A stretch of DNA of 64,000 bases from Nonomuraea cavernae (GCF_014646355.1 NZ_BMNH01000004.1:295068-359067); one strand, 5' to 3'; positions 54,111-63,298 are shown, numbered from the stretch's first letter. Notes: generated by a model not told the origin, from the letters alone. Numbers and translations: made by a program.

Positions 54111-55198
54111 CCGACGTCGCGCAGCGCAACGACGACCTCACGACCTGGACGGACGACCTCTGGCAGGCGGCCGTGGCCGGTGACGAGTACGCGGCCACCG
54201 ACGCCGCTTTGGCCGCCCTCGACCACGGCGTCGACATGGAGACGCTGCTGATCGAGGTCGTCGCCCGGGTCCAGGCGCGCGTCGGCCAGGAGTGGGCCGC
54301 CAACCGGATCACGGTCGCTCAGGAGCACTCCGCGACCGCCGTGAACGAACGCGTGATCGCCGCGCTGGCCCTCCACCCCGCCACGCGCGACGCGGCGCGC
54401 GCCGAACCGGGCCGGGGCAGGATCACCGTGGCGTGCGTCGACGGCGAGTGGCACGGGCTCCCCGCCCGGCTGCTGGCCGAGGTGCTGCGGCTGCGCGGCT
54501 GGCGGGTCGACCACCTCGGCGCCCAGGTGCCCACCCCGCACCTGATCGCGCACCTGCACCGCACCGGCCCCGACGCGGTGGCGCTGTCGAGCTCGATCGC
54601 CACCCGGCTGCCCGCCGCGCACGCCGCAATCACGGCCTGCCAGGCGACGGGCACGCCGGTGCTGGTCGGCGGGGCCGCCTTCGGACTGGACGGCCGCTAC
54701 GCCCGCCTGCTGGGAGCCGACGCCTGGGCCCCCGACGCGCGCGCCGCCGCCGACCGCCTGGACGGTGACCTGCCCGCCGTCGCACCCGCGAGCCGCCACT
54801 CCACCGACGATCTGCCGCACCTGGACGACCAGGAGTACACCCTGGTCACCCGGTCGGCCTCGCGGCTGGTCAGGCACGTCATGAGCGAGCTGGAACAGCG
54901 CGTCCCGGAGATGGCGCGCTACACCGCCCAGCAGCGCCGCCACACCGCCGAGGACATCGCCCACCTCGTCGACTTCCTCGCGACCGCGCTCTACCTGAAC
55001 GACCCCGAGCTGTTCGGCGGCTTCCTCACCTGGATGGCCGGCATCCTCACGGCCCGCGGCGTCCCCGCGAGCGTCCTCCATCCCGCGCTGGACCTGATCG
55101 CGAGCCGGCTCACCGAGTTCCCCCGCGCCACCGCCACGCTGGCGCACGCGCGAGCCGCGCTGCGCGCCGCGGAGAGCCGGGCGGCCGGCCCGGCGTGA
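54107..55198 (+). CDS. Cobalamin-binding sensor protein with C-terminal helical domain
   Basis: 363 residues. A helical cap (EWAANRITVAQEHSATAVNERV, with the W and EH pattern of CarH-type photoreceptors) precedes a B12-binding Rossmann domain: VDGEWHGLPARL, where Glu-x-His matches the E-x-H cobalt-ligand region of CarH, and RVDHLGAQVPTP. The third part (235-355) is helical and of unknown function (LVRHVMSELEQRVPEMARYTAQQ). TTG 54107 overlaps the phosphatase stop (TTGA) with GGAGAGG eight bases upstream. No DNA-binding domain, so a light or redox signal probably passes to the phosphatase. Confidence 0.85.
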   Translation: MTDVAQRNDDLTTWTDDLWQAAVAGDEYAATDAALAALDHGVDMETLLIEVVARVQARVGQEWAANRITVAQEHSATAVNERVIAALALHPATRDAARAEPGRGRITVACVDGEWHGLPARLLAEVLRLRGWRVDHLGAQVPTPHLIAHLHRTGPDAVALSSSIATRLPAAHAAITACQATGTPVLVGGAAFGLDGRYARLLGADAWAPDARAAADRLDGDLPAVAPASRHSTDDLPHLDDQEYTLVTRSASRLVRHVMSELEQRVPEMARYTAQQRRHTAEDIAHLVDFLATALYLNDPELFGGFLTWMAGILTARGVPASVLHPALDLIASRLTEFPRATATLAHARAALRAAESRAAGPA

Positions 55199-55333
55199 GC
55201 CTGCCCGGCGACCTCGCCGGCGAACCGGTTGTTTGTTTTCTCTGGTGAGGGGGCCTGCCGAACAATTCTCCGGCCGTTAGACCTGATCTCGGATCCCGCG
55301 ACCGGCGGGACGAACCGGGAAGGAAACGGCACC

Positions 55334-55876
55334 ATGATGCGCAAGCACATGATCACCGCAGGCACCGCGGCACTGGTCGCGCTGGGCGGCCTGACGGTCG
55401 CGGGCGGCACGGCCACCGCGAGCACGGCCAGCGCGAGCACGGCCACCGCGAGCAGAGCCAGCGCGAGCACGGCCACCGCGAGCACGGCCTCGCACACCGG
55501 TACGACCGCCGTGAGCGCGGCGATGGGGAACCTCAGCGGCACCTGCCGCGCCGACCGCGGCAACTACGGCAACCTCAAGGCCTACTACTACACCAAGGGC
55601 CGCAACGACATCTTCAACCGGATGAACTGGTACCTGGCCGGCCCCGGCCTCAGGAACCGGAACAACATCACCCTGCGCATCCGCGAACACCTCAACGGCC
55701 GGGCTGACCGGACGCTCTGGCGCTGGGTCTCGGGAGACAACATCAAGAAGGGCACCGGCGGGATCTCGTTGAAGGAGGCGGCGCCGCGCAGGGCCAAGGT
55801 GCACGCCGACTTCTCGTTCGTCTTCGACCGCCGCGGCAAGGACCCCAGGTGCTCCGGCCGTACCAACAGCGTCTGA
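55334..55876 (+). CDS. Secreted basic protein with Ala/Ser/Thr repeat
   Basis: 180 residues. A signal peptide (MITAGTAALVALGGLTVAGG) is followed by a repetitive segment of TASTASAS type encoded by five 15-bp repeats. A basic domain follows with two Cys (GTCRAD and DPRCSG), rich in Tyr, Asn and Arg (LKAYYYTKGRNDIF, RMNWYLAGPGL). No family recognised. ATG 55334 with GGAAGG upstream. A strong terminator follows. Likely a cell-wall or surface-associated protein. Confidence 0.75.
   Translation: MMRKHMITAGTAALVALGGLTVAGGTATASTASASTATASRASASTATASTASHTGTTAVSAAMGNLSGTCRADRGNYGNLKAYYYTKGRNDIFNRMNWYLAGPGLRNRNNITLRIREHLNGRADRTLWRWVSGDNIKKGTGGISLKEAAPRRAKVHADFSFVFDRRGKDPRCSGRTNSV
55409..55483 (+). repeat. 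15-bp coding tandem repeat
   Basis: Five in-frame copies of ACGGCCACCGCGAGC or close variants (alternating ACC/AGC; the fourth begins AGAGCC). They encode a Thr/Ala/Ser linker in the secreted protein. Length variation among strains would be expected. Confidence 0.8.
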
Positions 55877-55892
55877 TCCGGAAGTGACGAGA

Positions 55893-55922
55893 CGGATGCC
55901 GGGCCGGGGGGCCCGGCATCCG
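55893..55922. terminator. Terminator after the secreted protein
   Basis: A 13-bp perfect stem (arms from CGGATGCCGGGCC at 55893-55905, complement to 55922) with a GGGG loop begins 17 bp after the stop codon, ahead of the next gene on the same strand. Confidence 0.8.
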
Positions 55923-55954
55923 CTCGCCATCCCGTCGAGAAGCCGGAGGCGAAC

Positions 55955-57055
55955 ATGATGTGCAGAACCACGGCCGCGCTGCTGGCTGTAGGGCTGGCGG
56001 CCGGGCTGACGGTCGCCGGCTGCGCGACCGGCCCGCCGGAGCGGCCGGCCGCCGTGAACGGTCCGGTGAACGGTCCGGTGAACGGTCCGGTGAACACCGC
56101 GATGAACGCGCCGGTGCTGGTGGACGCGTCCCCCGGAGGGGTCGTCGTCCTGGACCCGGTGGCGGAGTCGTTCTTCGGCCTCGACCGGACGGGGCGGCAG
56201 GTCTGGCGGGACCGTACGGCGTTCCACAGCGGCGCGGAGCCCGTCTGCCTGGCGCGCTGCCCGGACGTCGTCTTCTCGGGGACCTGGTCGCCCGCCGGGC
56301 CCGACCCGGAACCCTGGCGACCCACCCCGGCGGGCCCGCGCGCCTTCGCGGAGTCCGCCTCCTCCGTCCGGCGGGTCCTGACGGCCCGCGCCCCCTCCGA
56401 CGCCGTGCTCGCCGAGGGGCCCGCCGGCGGCGCGGGCCGGCTGCGCCTGACGCGCCCGGCCGGCCCGCCCGAGCTGGTGCCCGTCCGCGACGCGACCGGA
56501 GTGGCGTGGAGCGAGGATCCGGACGGCACGACCGCGCTGGCGGTGACCTCGGACGAGGTCCTGTGGTTCGGGCACGACCGGCGCGGCTGGCGACGCCTGG
56601 CGGGCACGCGTCCCGCCGGGGGCGCGTGGGGGGCCTGCGTCGCGAACGGAGGCGAGCTGGCCGTGCTCGTGGGGGACGCGCCCCGGCTGGTGCTGCGGCG
56701 CCATCGCACCGTACCGATCACCACGGACCTGGACCTGGCCGGCGAGTGCGCGGCCGGCAGGGAGAGCGCCGCGCTCATCGCCCGCTGGAAGGACGAGCAC
56801 GGCAGGGCGTTCACCGCCGTCCGCGGGGTCGACGCCACCGGCGCGCGGACGTGGGCCCGCGACGTGCGGGACGAGGCGCAGGTCCGCGCCGACCCGTCCG
56901 GCGCCCGGTTCGTCGTCGTCCACGGGGGCGGCGCCGAAGTGCTCGACCGGGCCGGGCGGACGCTGGCCAGGTACGCGGGCGTCTCGTCCGCGGCCTACAC
57001 GGCCGACGGCCGCCTCGTCCTGCTCCGTCCCGACCGCACCCTCCAATGGCCCTGA
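55955..57055 (+). CDS. Lipoprotein with beta-propeller-like domain
   Basis: 366 residues. The lipobox is VAGC (Cys23). A short N-terminal linker repeats NGPV three times (DNA unit of 12 bp). The mature part consists of repeated beta-strand modules (PVLVDASPGGVVVLDPV, GRTLARYAGVSSAAYTADGRLVLL), suggesting a WD/NHL-like propeller on the outer face of the membrane. ATG 55955 with GGAGG upstream. Convergent with the STAND-WD40 gene; a link is not shown. Confidence 0.75.
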   Translation: MMCRTTAALLAVGLAAGLTVAGCATGPPERPAAVNGPVNGPVNGPVNTAMNAPVLVDASPGGVVVLDPVAESFFGLDRTGRQVWRDRTAFHSGAEPVCLARCPDVVFSGTWSPAGPDPEPWRPTPAGPRAFAESASSVRRVLTARAPSDAVLAEGPAGGAGRLRLTRPAGPPELVPVRDATGVAWSEDPDGTTALAVTSDEVLWFGHDRRGWRRLAGTRPAGGAWGACVANGGELAVLVGDAPRLVLRRHRTVPITTDLDLAGECAAGRESAALIARWKDEHGRAFTAVRGVDATGARTWARDVRDEAQVRADPSGARFVVVHGGGAEVLDRAGRTLARYAGVSSAAYTADGRLVLLRPDRTLQWP

Positions 57056-57110
57056 GCCCGGCCGAGCCGCGCCCCGAGCCTGACGCGGAGCCGAGCCCGG
57101 TTCCGGGTCG

Positions 57111-60100
57111 TCACCGGCAGATGTCCTGGTACGGCTCGCCGCGCAGGTACAGCGCCCATTCGGCCCGGGTGAGGGGGCGCCCGGCGATCGCGCAGACCGA
57201 CCGCTCCGGCTCCGCGGGCATGGCCACGTTCCACAGCCGGGCCGTGCCGTCGCTGCCGCCGGTGGCCAGGGTCGTGCCGTCCGGGCCGAAGGCCACCGCC
57301 GTGACGGAGGGGGAGTGACCGGCCAGCGGGAGGCCGAGGGGGCGGCCGGTGGCCACGTCCCACAGCCGCAGGTGGCCGTCGCCGCCGCCACTGGCCAGGG
57401 TCGCGCCGTCGGGGCTGAAGGTGAGATCCCACACGGTGCCGGTGTGCCCGGTCAGGGGCGCGCCGGACGCGCGGCGGGTGGCGACGTCCCACAGCTGTAT
57501 GTCGCCGTCCACGATCCCGCCGGCCAGGGTCCCGCCGTCGGGGCTGAAGGCGATCGCGGTGACCGCGTCGACCGGCCCGGCCAGCGGGGGGCCGAGCGGG
57601 CGGCCGGTGGCGACGTCCCACAGGCACACGACGCCGTTGTCGTACGCTCCGGCCAGGGTCGTGCCGTCGGGGCTGAAGGCGAGGTCCCACAGGGTCCCGG
57701 TGGCGCCGGTCAGGGGCGCGCCGCGCGGGCGGCCGGTGGCCACGTCCCACAGCCGCACGCTCTTGTCCCGGCCGCCGCCGGCCAGGGTCCTGCCGTCGGG
57801 GCTGAACGCGACCGCTTCCACCGAGCCGGTGTGTCCGGTGAGCGAGACCGCGGCCGGGCGGCCGGTGGCGACGTCCCACAGCCGCGGACCCCGATCCCCC
57901 TCGGCGCCGGCCAGGATCCTGCCGTCCGGGCTGAAGGCGACGTTCCACGTGGTGCCGGTGCGGCCCGGCACCGGGGCGCCGGCCTGCCCGTGGGTGGCGG
58001 TGTGCCAGAACCGCACGCTCCCGTCCTGCCCGGCGGTGGCCAGCCGCGCGCCGTCCGGGCCGAAGCTCAGCGCCTTCACCGGCCCGGCGTGACCGGTGAG
58101 CGGGGCGCCGCCCGGCCGCAGCGCGGTCGCGTCCCACAGCCGCAGCCCGCCGTCACGGTCGCCACCGGCCAGCGTCCTGCCGTCGGGACTGAACGCCAGG
58201 CCCCAGACCGTGCCGCGGACGGCCAGCGGGGCGCCCAGCGGGCGGCGGGTGGCGACGTCCCAGAAACCGATGCCGTGGACGCCGCCCACGGCCAGCTGGT
58301 GCCCGTCCGGCGTGAACGCGACCGCCGAGGCGAGGGCGTGCTTCACCGGCTCGCCGGCCGCCCGGCCGGTGCCGGTGTCCCACAGCGACGCGTGGTCGCC
58401 GTTGGCGGTGGCCAGCAGCCTGCCGTCGGGGGAGAAGGCCATCGGCCCGCTGAAGAAGGTGCGGCTGTGGACGAGGTCGCCGATCTGCCGGCCGGTGGCC
58501 GTGTGCCACAGACCGGCCGTGCTGTTCTCGCCGCTGGTCGCCAGGGTGGTGCCGTCCGGGCTGAACGTCACGGCCAGCACCTGGCGCTCGCCCGGATGCT
58601 CGACGGGCCTGCCGATCCGGCGGCCGGTGGCGACGTCCCACAGCCGGACGTCGTGTCCGACCACGGCCAGGCGTTCGCCGTCCGGGCTGAACACCAGCGC
58701 CTTGACGTAGGCGCCGTCCGGCAAGGCCAGAGCCGCGCCGATCGGGCGGCCGGAGGCGGTGTCCCACACCTGGACGTGATCGCTCCCGGCGACGGCCGCG
58801 ATCGCCCGCTCCGGGCTGAACGCCACCGCCGGCACCGGGCCGGACTCTCCCGGACGCGTCAGCGGCGGCCCCGTGGGGCGGCCCGTCGCGGTGTCCCACA
58901 GCACGGCCCCCTTCGGGCCCGGCGTGAGCAGGACCCGGCCGTCCGGACTGAACGCCATCGCGGCGGCGGCCCGGATGTGACCGGTCTGGAAAGCGCCGAC
59001 GAGGCGTCCGGAGGCGGTCTCCCACAGCCGGACGGTGGTGTCGTCGGCGGTGGCCAGCAGCCTGCCGTCCGGGCTGAACAGCGTCGCCCCGTCGCCGGTG
59101 TGCCCGGCCAGCACGTGCCGCAGGGAGGTGGCGATCGTGTCGAGCATCCGGTGGCGGGCCTCGCCGGTGGGCGTGATCCGCCACGCGGCGGCGGCCAGCA
59201 GCCCGGCGAGAACGGGATCCGTGGCGGAGTGCCGCTCGCTCTCGTTCGTCACGTACCTGGACAGAATCTCCTGACGCCGCGTCTCCGCGTTGCGCCGCTC
59301 GCGCTCGGCCGTACCGGCCACGTTGACCGCGATCACGGCCGCCGCCGACGCCACGACGCTCAGCACGACCAGCACGGTGACGGCGGCCCGCGCCAGCCTG
59401 CCGCGGCGGGCCGCCGTCCCGGCGGAGGCGGTGAGGAAGTCGCGCTCCAACGGGGTCAGCTCCGCCTGCCGTGAGCGCAGCCGGTCGGCGGCCGCGAGGC
59501 GCGCGCCCCGGAACAGCGCGCCGGGATCGCGTCCCAGCTCGTCCCACGTGGCCGCCGCCTCGGTGAGCGCTCGCTGGGCGCGCAGCAGGTCGCGTTCCTC
59601 CTCGATCCAGCCGCGCAGCCGGGGCCAGGAGGCGATCAGCGCCTCGTGCGCGATCTCGGCCGAGTCCTCGTGCAACGTCAGCAGCCGGGCGTCGGCCAGC
59701 CGGCGGATCACCCGGGCCGCCTCGGGTGACCCGTCAGGGTCGAGCTCGGCCGGCGCGGCGGGCCGCCGGGTGTCCCGTTCGCCGGGATCGACCAGCCGCA
59801 GCAGGATGCGCCGCGCGTGCGCGGCCTGGACGGGAGACAGCCCGCTGTAGACCTCCTCGGCGGTGGCCGTGACGGCGCCGCGCACGCCGCCGGCCCGCCG
59901 GTAACCCTCCAGCGTCAGCATCTTGCCCTGCCGGCGCCGCCACGTCTCCAGCAGCGCGTGCGACATCAGCGGCAGGCCGCCGGGTTCGCCGAGCACGTCC
60001 TCGATGACCTCGGCGGTCAGCGCCCGCTCCACGATCAGCCCCCGCGCCATGGCCGGCTTGACGATCGCCTCCCGCAGGTCGTCGCGGTCCATCGGCCCCA

Positions 60101-60881
60101 CCAGCAGGTTCGCGTCACGCAGCGCCTCGGTCAGCGGGCGGTGCCCGGCGCAGTGCCCGTAGAAGTCGGCCCGGACGGCGATGACGGCCCGCACCCGGCT
60201 GTCCGGGTCGCGGGCCGTCAGCAACAGGTCGATGAACTCGGCCCGCTCGGCCGGGTCCCGGCAGAGCGTGAACAGCTCCTCGAACTGGTCGACCACCCAC
60301 AGCGCGTCCTGCCTGGCGGACAGCCGGGCGGCGTGGGCCGCCATCGGCCGCCTGCCCGGCGTGAGCACCTGGACCGAACGCACGGGCTCGTCGAGCCGCC
60401 CCTGCCGTACGGCGGCCACCAGCCCGGCCCGCAACAGCGAGGACTTGCCGCTGCCCGACGGGCCGAACAGCGCCGCGAAGCGCCGCCGCCGCACCAGCGC
60501 CAGCAGCTCCTCGACGAGCCGGTCCCGCCCGAAGAACCGCTCGCTGTCGCCCGTCTCGTAGCGGGCCAGTCCCGGGTAGGGAGAGCCGGCGTCGTCCTCG
60601 TCGCTCGCTTCGGGCAGGATCTCCTCGGCGACCTGCCGCCAGCGCAGCTCCCACTCGGCGACGTCGCCGCCACACGCCTTCACGTACGCGGCCACGACCG
60701 GAAGCGACGCCAGCCGGTCGCCGGCGGCGGCCTGGGAGAGCGTGGTGACCGCGTAGCCGGCCCGCCTGGCCATCTCCCGATAGGTGATGCCGCCGGCCTC
60801 CCGGCGCAGCTTCCGCAGTTCGTACGCGAAACGCTGGACCGGGCCCGCTCCGGGATCGACGGGTGACTCACGGCGCCCCAT
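57111..60881 (-). CDS. HTH / nSTAND1 NTPase / membrane helix / WD40 sensor protein
   Basis: 1256 residues. An XRE-type HTH (about 15-65: ITYREMARRAGYAVTTLSQA) is followed by an nSTAND1 NTPase: Walker A GPSGSGKSS (140-148), Walker B LWVVDQFEELF with Asp198. A hydrophobic helix follows (LARAAVTVLVVLSVVASAAAV, about residue 495), then about 15 WD40 blades (FSPDG...LWDVATGR) and a short tail ALYLRGEPYQDICR. The family senses a ligand through its propellers and switches through nucleotide binding. ATG 60881 with GGGAGGG upstream. The blades are so alike at DNA level that slippage between them is likely. Role (regulation or defence) unknown. Confidence 0.9.
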   Translation of the reverse strand: MGRRESPVDPGAGPVQRFAYELRKLRREAGGITYREMARRAGYAVTTLSQAAAGDRLASLPVVAAYVKACGGDVAEWELRWRQVAEEILPEASDEDDAGSPYPGLARYETGDSERFFGRDRLVEELLALVRRRRFAALFGPSGSGKSSLLRAGLVAAVRQGRLDEPVRSVQVLTPGRRPMAAHAARLSARQDALWVVDQFEELFTLCRDPAERAEFIDLLLTARDPDSRVRAVIAVRADFYGHCAGHRPLTEALRDANLLVGPMDRDDLREAIVKPAMARGLIVERALTAEVIEDVLGEPGGLPLMSHALLETWRRRQGKMLTLEGYRRAGGVRGAVTATAEEVYSGLSPVQAAHARRILLRLVDPGERDTRRPAAPAELDPDGSPEAARVIRRLADARLLTLHEDSAEIAHEALIASWPRLRGWIEEERDLLRAQRALTEAAATWDELGRDPGALFRGARLAAADRLRSRQAELTPLERDFLTASAGTAARRGRLARAAVTVLVVLSVVASAAAVIAVNVAGTAERERRNAETRRQEILSRYVTNESERHSATDPVLAGLLAAAAWRITPTGEARHRMLDTIATSLRHVLAGHTGDGATLFSPDGRLLATADDTTVRLWETASGRLVGAFQTGHIRAAAAMAFSPDGRVLLTPGPKGAVLWDTATGRPTGPPLTRPGESGPVPAVAFSPERAIAAVAGSDHVQVWDTASGRPIGAALALPDGAYVKALVFSPDGERLAVVGHDVRLWDVATGRRIGRPVEHPGERQVLAVTFSPDGTTLATSGENSTAGLWHTATGRQIGDLVHSRTFFSGPMAFSPDGRLLATANGDHASLWDTGTGRAAGEPVKHALASAVAFTPDGHQLAVGGVHGIGFWDVATRRPLGAPLAVRGTVWGLAFSPDGRTLAGGDRDGGLRLWDATALRPGGAPLTGHAGPVKALSFGPDGARLATAGQDGSVRFWHTATHGQAGAPVPGRTGTTWNVAFSPDGRILAGAEGDRGPRLWDVATGRPAAVSLTGHTGSVEAVAFSPDGRTLAGGGRDKSVRLWDVATGRPRGAPLTGATGTLWDLAFSPDGTTLAGAYDNGVVCLWDVATGRPLGPPLAGPVDAVTAIAFSPDGGTLAGGIVDGDIQLWDVATRRASGAPLTGHTGTVWDLTFSPDGATLASGGGDGHLRLWDVATGRPLGLPLAGHSPSVTAVAFGPDGTTLATGGSDGTARLWNVAMPAEPERSVCAIAGRPLTRAEWALYLRGEPYQDICR

Positions 60882-61012
60882 CCGGGCCCTCCCTTGCTCG
60901 GCTGCGGAAGAGCCGGAGGACGTTCAACGTATCCAGGGTGAGAAATACCCGCAAGGTGATCGAATCGCCATGCAGTTATCGGGTAGGGCGATTCTCAAGA
61001 AAGGAGAACAAT

Positions 61013-62047
61013 TTGCTCGATTGTCCGCCCCTATGCGCCGGAGACTCGATCAAACTGCACAACATGACCATGTCAATGAAGCGAGTGCGGAGAAGGGTCG
61101 CCATCGGGCTGATGCGCGCGGCGAGGGCGGCGAACAGGAGCCGACCGGCCCGCGTCCTGCTGCGCGGTCGCAGCGTCCGGCGTTTCCCCCTGGTCAACCG
61201 GATCTACCACGCCGTCTTCCGCCTCGGCGTCGCCACCGGCGATCGGGACATGGAGGCGCGTTACCGGGGGGTGGTGCTGACCGGCCCGGTGTGGGACGCC
61301 ACGATCATGCCGTCGGTCTCGGGGGGCTACTACGAGGAGTTCGAGGTCGGCGTCTTCGAGCGGCTGGCCTCGGTCAGTCATTCCATCTTCGACGTCGGGG
61401 CGAACATCGGCGTCTACGCCTGCACCGGTGCCGCGCGGGTCGCGGCGGGTGGCCGGCTGGTCGCCTTTGAGCCGGTCCCGGAGAACCTCGCCTACCTGCG
61501 ACGCAACGTGGAGCGCAACGAGCTGACCGGCCGCGTGAGCGTGGAACCGATGGCCGTCGGGGACTCACCCGGCGAGCTGACCGTGCACCTGTCGGGCGAG
61601 CAGTCCGGCAAACACTCGGCCGCCGCGGCGAACGTCGGGACGCCCGTGGAGACGATCACCGTGCCCATGACGTCGATCGACGCCTACCTCGCCGACCGCG
61701 GCCTCACCCCGCCCGACCTCGTCAAGATCGACGTCGAGGGTTACGAGGGCTTCGTGCTGCGCGGCGCGACCCAGGCCCTGGCCGCCTCGCCGACGCTGCT
61801 GTTCGAGCTGCACCCCGAGCTCCAGGCGAACTGCGGCTGCGACGCGAGCGAACTGCTCGACCTCGTCTTCGCCCACTATCGGTGGGTCTTCCTGGTGGAC
61901 GAGCTGGACGGCGTCCTGCGGCCGTGCGGGCGAGCCGAGCTCGACAGCCCCGGCGCGATCGGCCTCTACCGCTCCAACCTCGTGGCGATCGGCCGGCCCG
62001 ACCACCTCGAGGCCGTCCGGCAGTGGCACGACCTCGACCTCGGCTGA
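61013..62047 (+). CDS. FkbM-family SAM-dependent methyltransferase
   Basis: 344 residues. FkbM features: FDVGANIGVYACTGAARVA (SAM loop), LVAFEPVPENLAYLRRNV, VPMTSIDAYLADRG and DLVKIDVEGYEGFVLRGA. The N-terminal 70 residues are basic and helical. Start set at TTG 61013 because AAGGAG lies six bases upstream and it is in frame; the ATG codons at 61064-61076 lack a site. O-methylates a sugar, polyketide or peptide substrate; there is no biosynthetic cluster nearby to identify it. Confidence 0.85.
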   Translation: MLDCPPLCAGDSIKLHNMTMSMKRVRRRVAIGLMRAARAANRSRPARVLLRGRSVRRFPLVNRIYHAVFRLGVATGDRDMEARYRGVVLTGPVWDATIMPSVSGGYYEEFEVGVFERLASVSHSIFDVGANIGVYACTGAARVAAGGRLVAFEPVPENLAYLRRNVERNELTGRVSVEPMAVGDSPGELTVHLSGEQSGKHSAAAANVGTPVETITVPMTSIDAYLADRGLTPPDLVKIDVEGYEGFVLRGATQALAASPTLLFELHPELQANCGCDASELLDLVFAHYRWVFLVDELDGVLRPCGRAELDSPGAIGLYRSNLVAIGRPDHLEAVRQWHDLDLG

Positions 62048-62060
62048 ACGCCCGGCCCCG

Positions 62061-62936
62061 TCAGAGGTCGAGGTCGACGACGATCGGCGCGTGGTCGGAC
62101 GGCGCCTTGCCCTTGCGGGCCTCGCGATCCACGTACGCCGAACGCACCCGGTCGGCGACCCCGGCGGCGGCGTACACGAGGTCGATGCGCATGCCCTTGT
62201 TCTGGTGGAACATGCCCGCCCGGTAGTCCCAGTAGGTGAACGGGTGCGGGCCCTTCATGGCCGTCGGCACCACGTCGCGCAGCCCCAGCTCCCTGAGCCC
62301 GGCCAGCGCCTGCCGCTCGGCCGGGGTGACGTGGGTCGAGCCGGCGAACTGCGCGGGATCCCAGACGTCCGCGTCGGTCGGCGCCACGTTGTAGTCGCCG
62401 CAGGCCACCAGCGGGCTCCCCGTCGCCAGCTCGCTCTCCAGCGCCTCCCGGAACGCCGCGAACCAGGCCAGCTTGTACCGGTAGTGCGGCGAATCGACCG
62501 TGCGCCCGTTCGGCGCGTACAACGACCACACCCGCAGCCCGCCGCAGGTGGCGCCGATCGCCCGCGCCTCGGGCGGCGCCGCGCCCGTGCCGCCCGCCCG
62601 CGCCTCGGGCGGTGTCGAGCCCGCGCCGGTCTCCGGCGACTCCGGCGACTCCGGCGGCACCCCGTCGGCGAGCGCGTCGAAGCCCGGCTCGCCGGGAAAG
62701 CCGCGCGACACCTCGTCCAGGCCCACTCTGGACAGCAGCGCGACGCCGTTCCACCGGCCGTCACCGTGGGCCGCGACGGCGTATCCGAGCTCACCCACCT
62801 GCTCGACGGGGAAGCCGCCGGCGGCGCACTTCGTCTCCTGCAGGCAGACCACGTCGGGCCGGACCCCGGCCAGCCAGTCGACCAGCCGGGGCAGCCGTGC
62901 CTTGACCGAGTTGACGTTCCACGTCGCCAGGCGCAT
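62061..62936 (-). CDS. xthA: Exodeoxyribonuclease III (XthA) with a Pro/Glu-rich insertion
   Basis: 291 residues. EEP-fold motifs: TWNVNSVKARL, VVCLQETKC (catalytic Glu), GDYNVAPTDADVWD, and SDHAPIVVDL with catalytic Asp-His. AP-endonuclease and 3'-5' exonuclease of base-excision repair. Between strand regions (about 93-128) it has roughly 30 extra residues (PPESPESPETG, PPEARAGGTGAAPPEARA) that relatives lack, encoded by a duplicated 16-bp segment at 62561-62576 and 62597-62612. The insertion is at a loop, so activity is probably intact. Confidence 0.92.
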   Translation of the reverse strand: MRLATWNVNSVKARLPRLVDWLAGVRPDVVCLQETKCAAGGFPVEQVGELGYAVAAHGDGRWNGVALLSRVGLDEVSRGFPGEPGFDALADGVPPESPESPETGAGSTPPEARAGGTGAAPPEARAIGATCGGLRVWSLYAPNGRTVDSPHYRYKLAWFAAFREALESELATGSPLVACGDYNVAPTDADVWDPAQFAGSTHVTPAERQALAGLRELGLRDVVPTAMKGPHPFTYWDYRAGMFHQNKGMRIDLVYAAAGVADRVRSAYVDREARKGKAPSDHAPIVVDLDL

Positions 62937-62984
62937 CTCTCCAGCCTGCCACCACTTCCCGTGCGGGACGCGGTGCGGAGAGGG

Positions 62985-63182
62985 TTACGGGACGTCGAAG
63001 GTCTCGCGGGTGGCCGCGCCGATGACCTCGATCCCCTTGGTGCCGAGGACGCTGTCGAGCGGCAGCGACTCCGTGTACGGCGCCAGCGCGGGTAGGCCGA
63101 TGCCGGGAAGCATCCCGATGACCTCGATGCCCCAGTATTCCGGCCGCTGGACGTACACCAGCGGCGAGAGCCGGACCTTCAT
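62985..63182 (-). CDS. Small conserved-type hypothetical protein
   Basis: 65 residues (KVRLSPLVYVQRPEYWGIEV, then IGAATRETFDVP). The sequence is non-repetitive and contains a repeated GIEVIG. ATG 63182 has GAGGAG five bases upstream. Reads like the widespread small actinobacterial proteins without a known function. It lies beside the IS element end. Confidence 0.6.
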   Translation of the reverse strand: MKVRLSPLVYVQRPEYWGIEVIGMLPGIGLPALAPYTESLPLDSVLGTKGIEVIGAATRETFDVP

Positions 63183-63204
63183 CGAATCTCCTCAAGGCTG
63201 GAGA

Positions 63205-63224
63205 CCCCGTCCTTCAGGGCGGGG
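63205..63224 (+). mobile_element. Left-end hairpin of an IS200/IS605-family element
   Basis: CCCCGTCCTTCAGGGCGGGG folds into an 8-bp stem (one G-T pair) with a TTCA loop, upstream of an OrfB-type gene. Subterminal hairpins of this kind are the recognition sites of single-strand transposition in IS200/IS605 elements. The right end lies outside the window. Confidence 0.65.
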
Positions 63225-63298
63225 AGGAAAGCCGGGATAATGCCATCAAATCGAACATGTGTACGAGATTTGGCGGATCTTGAGGTACGGTGTGCGGC

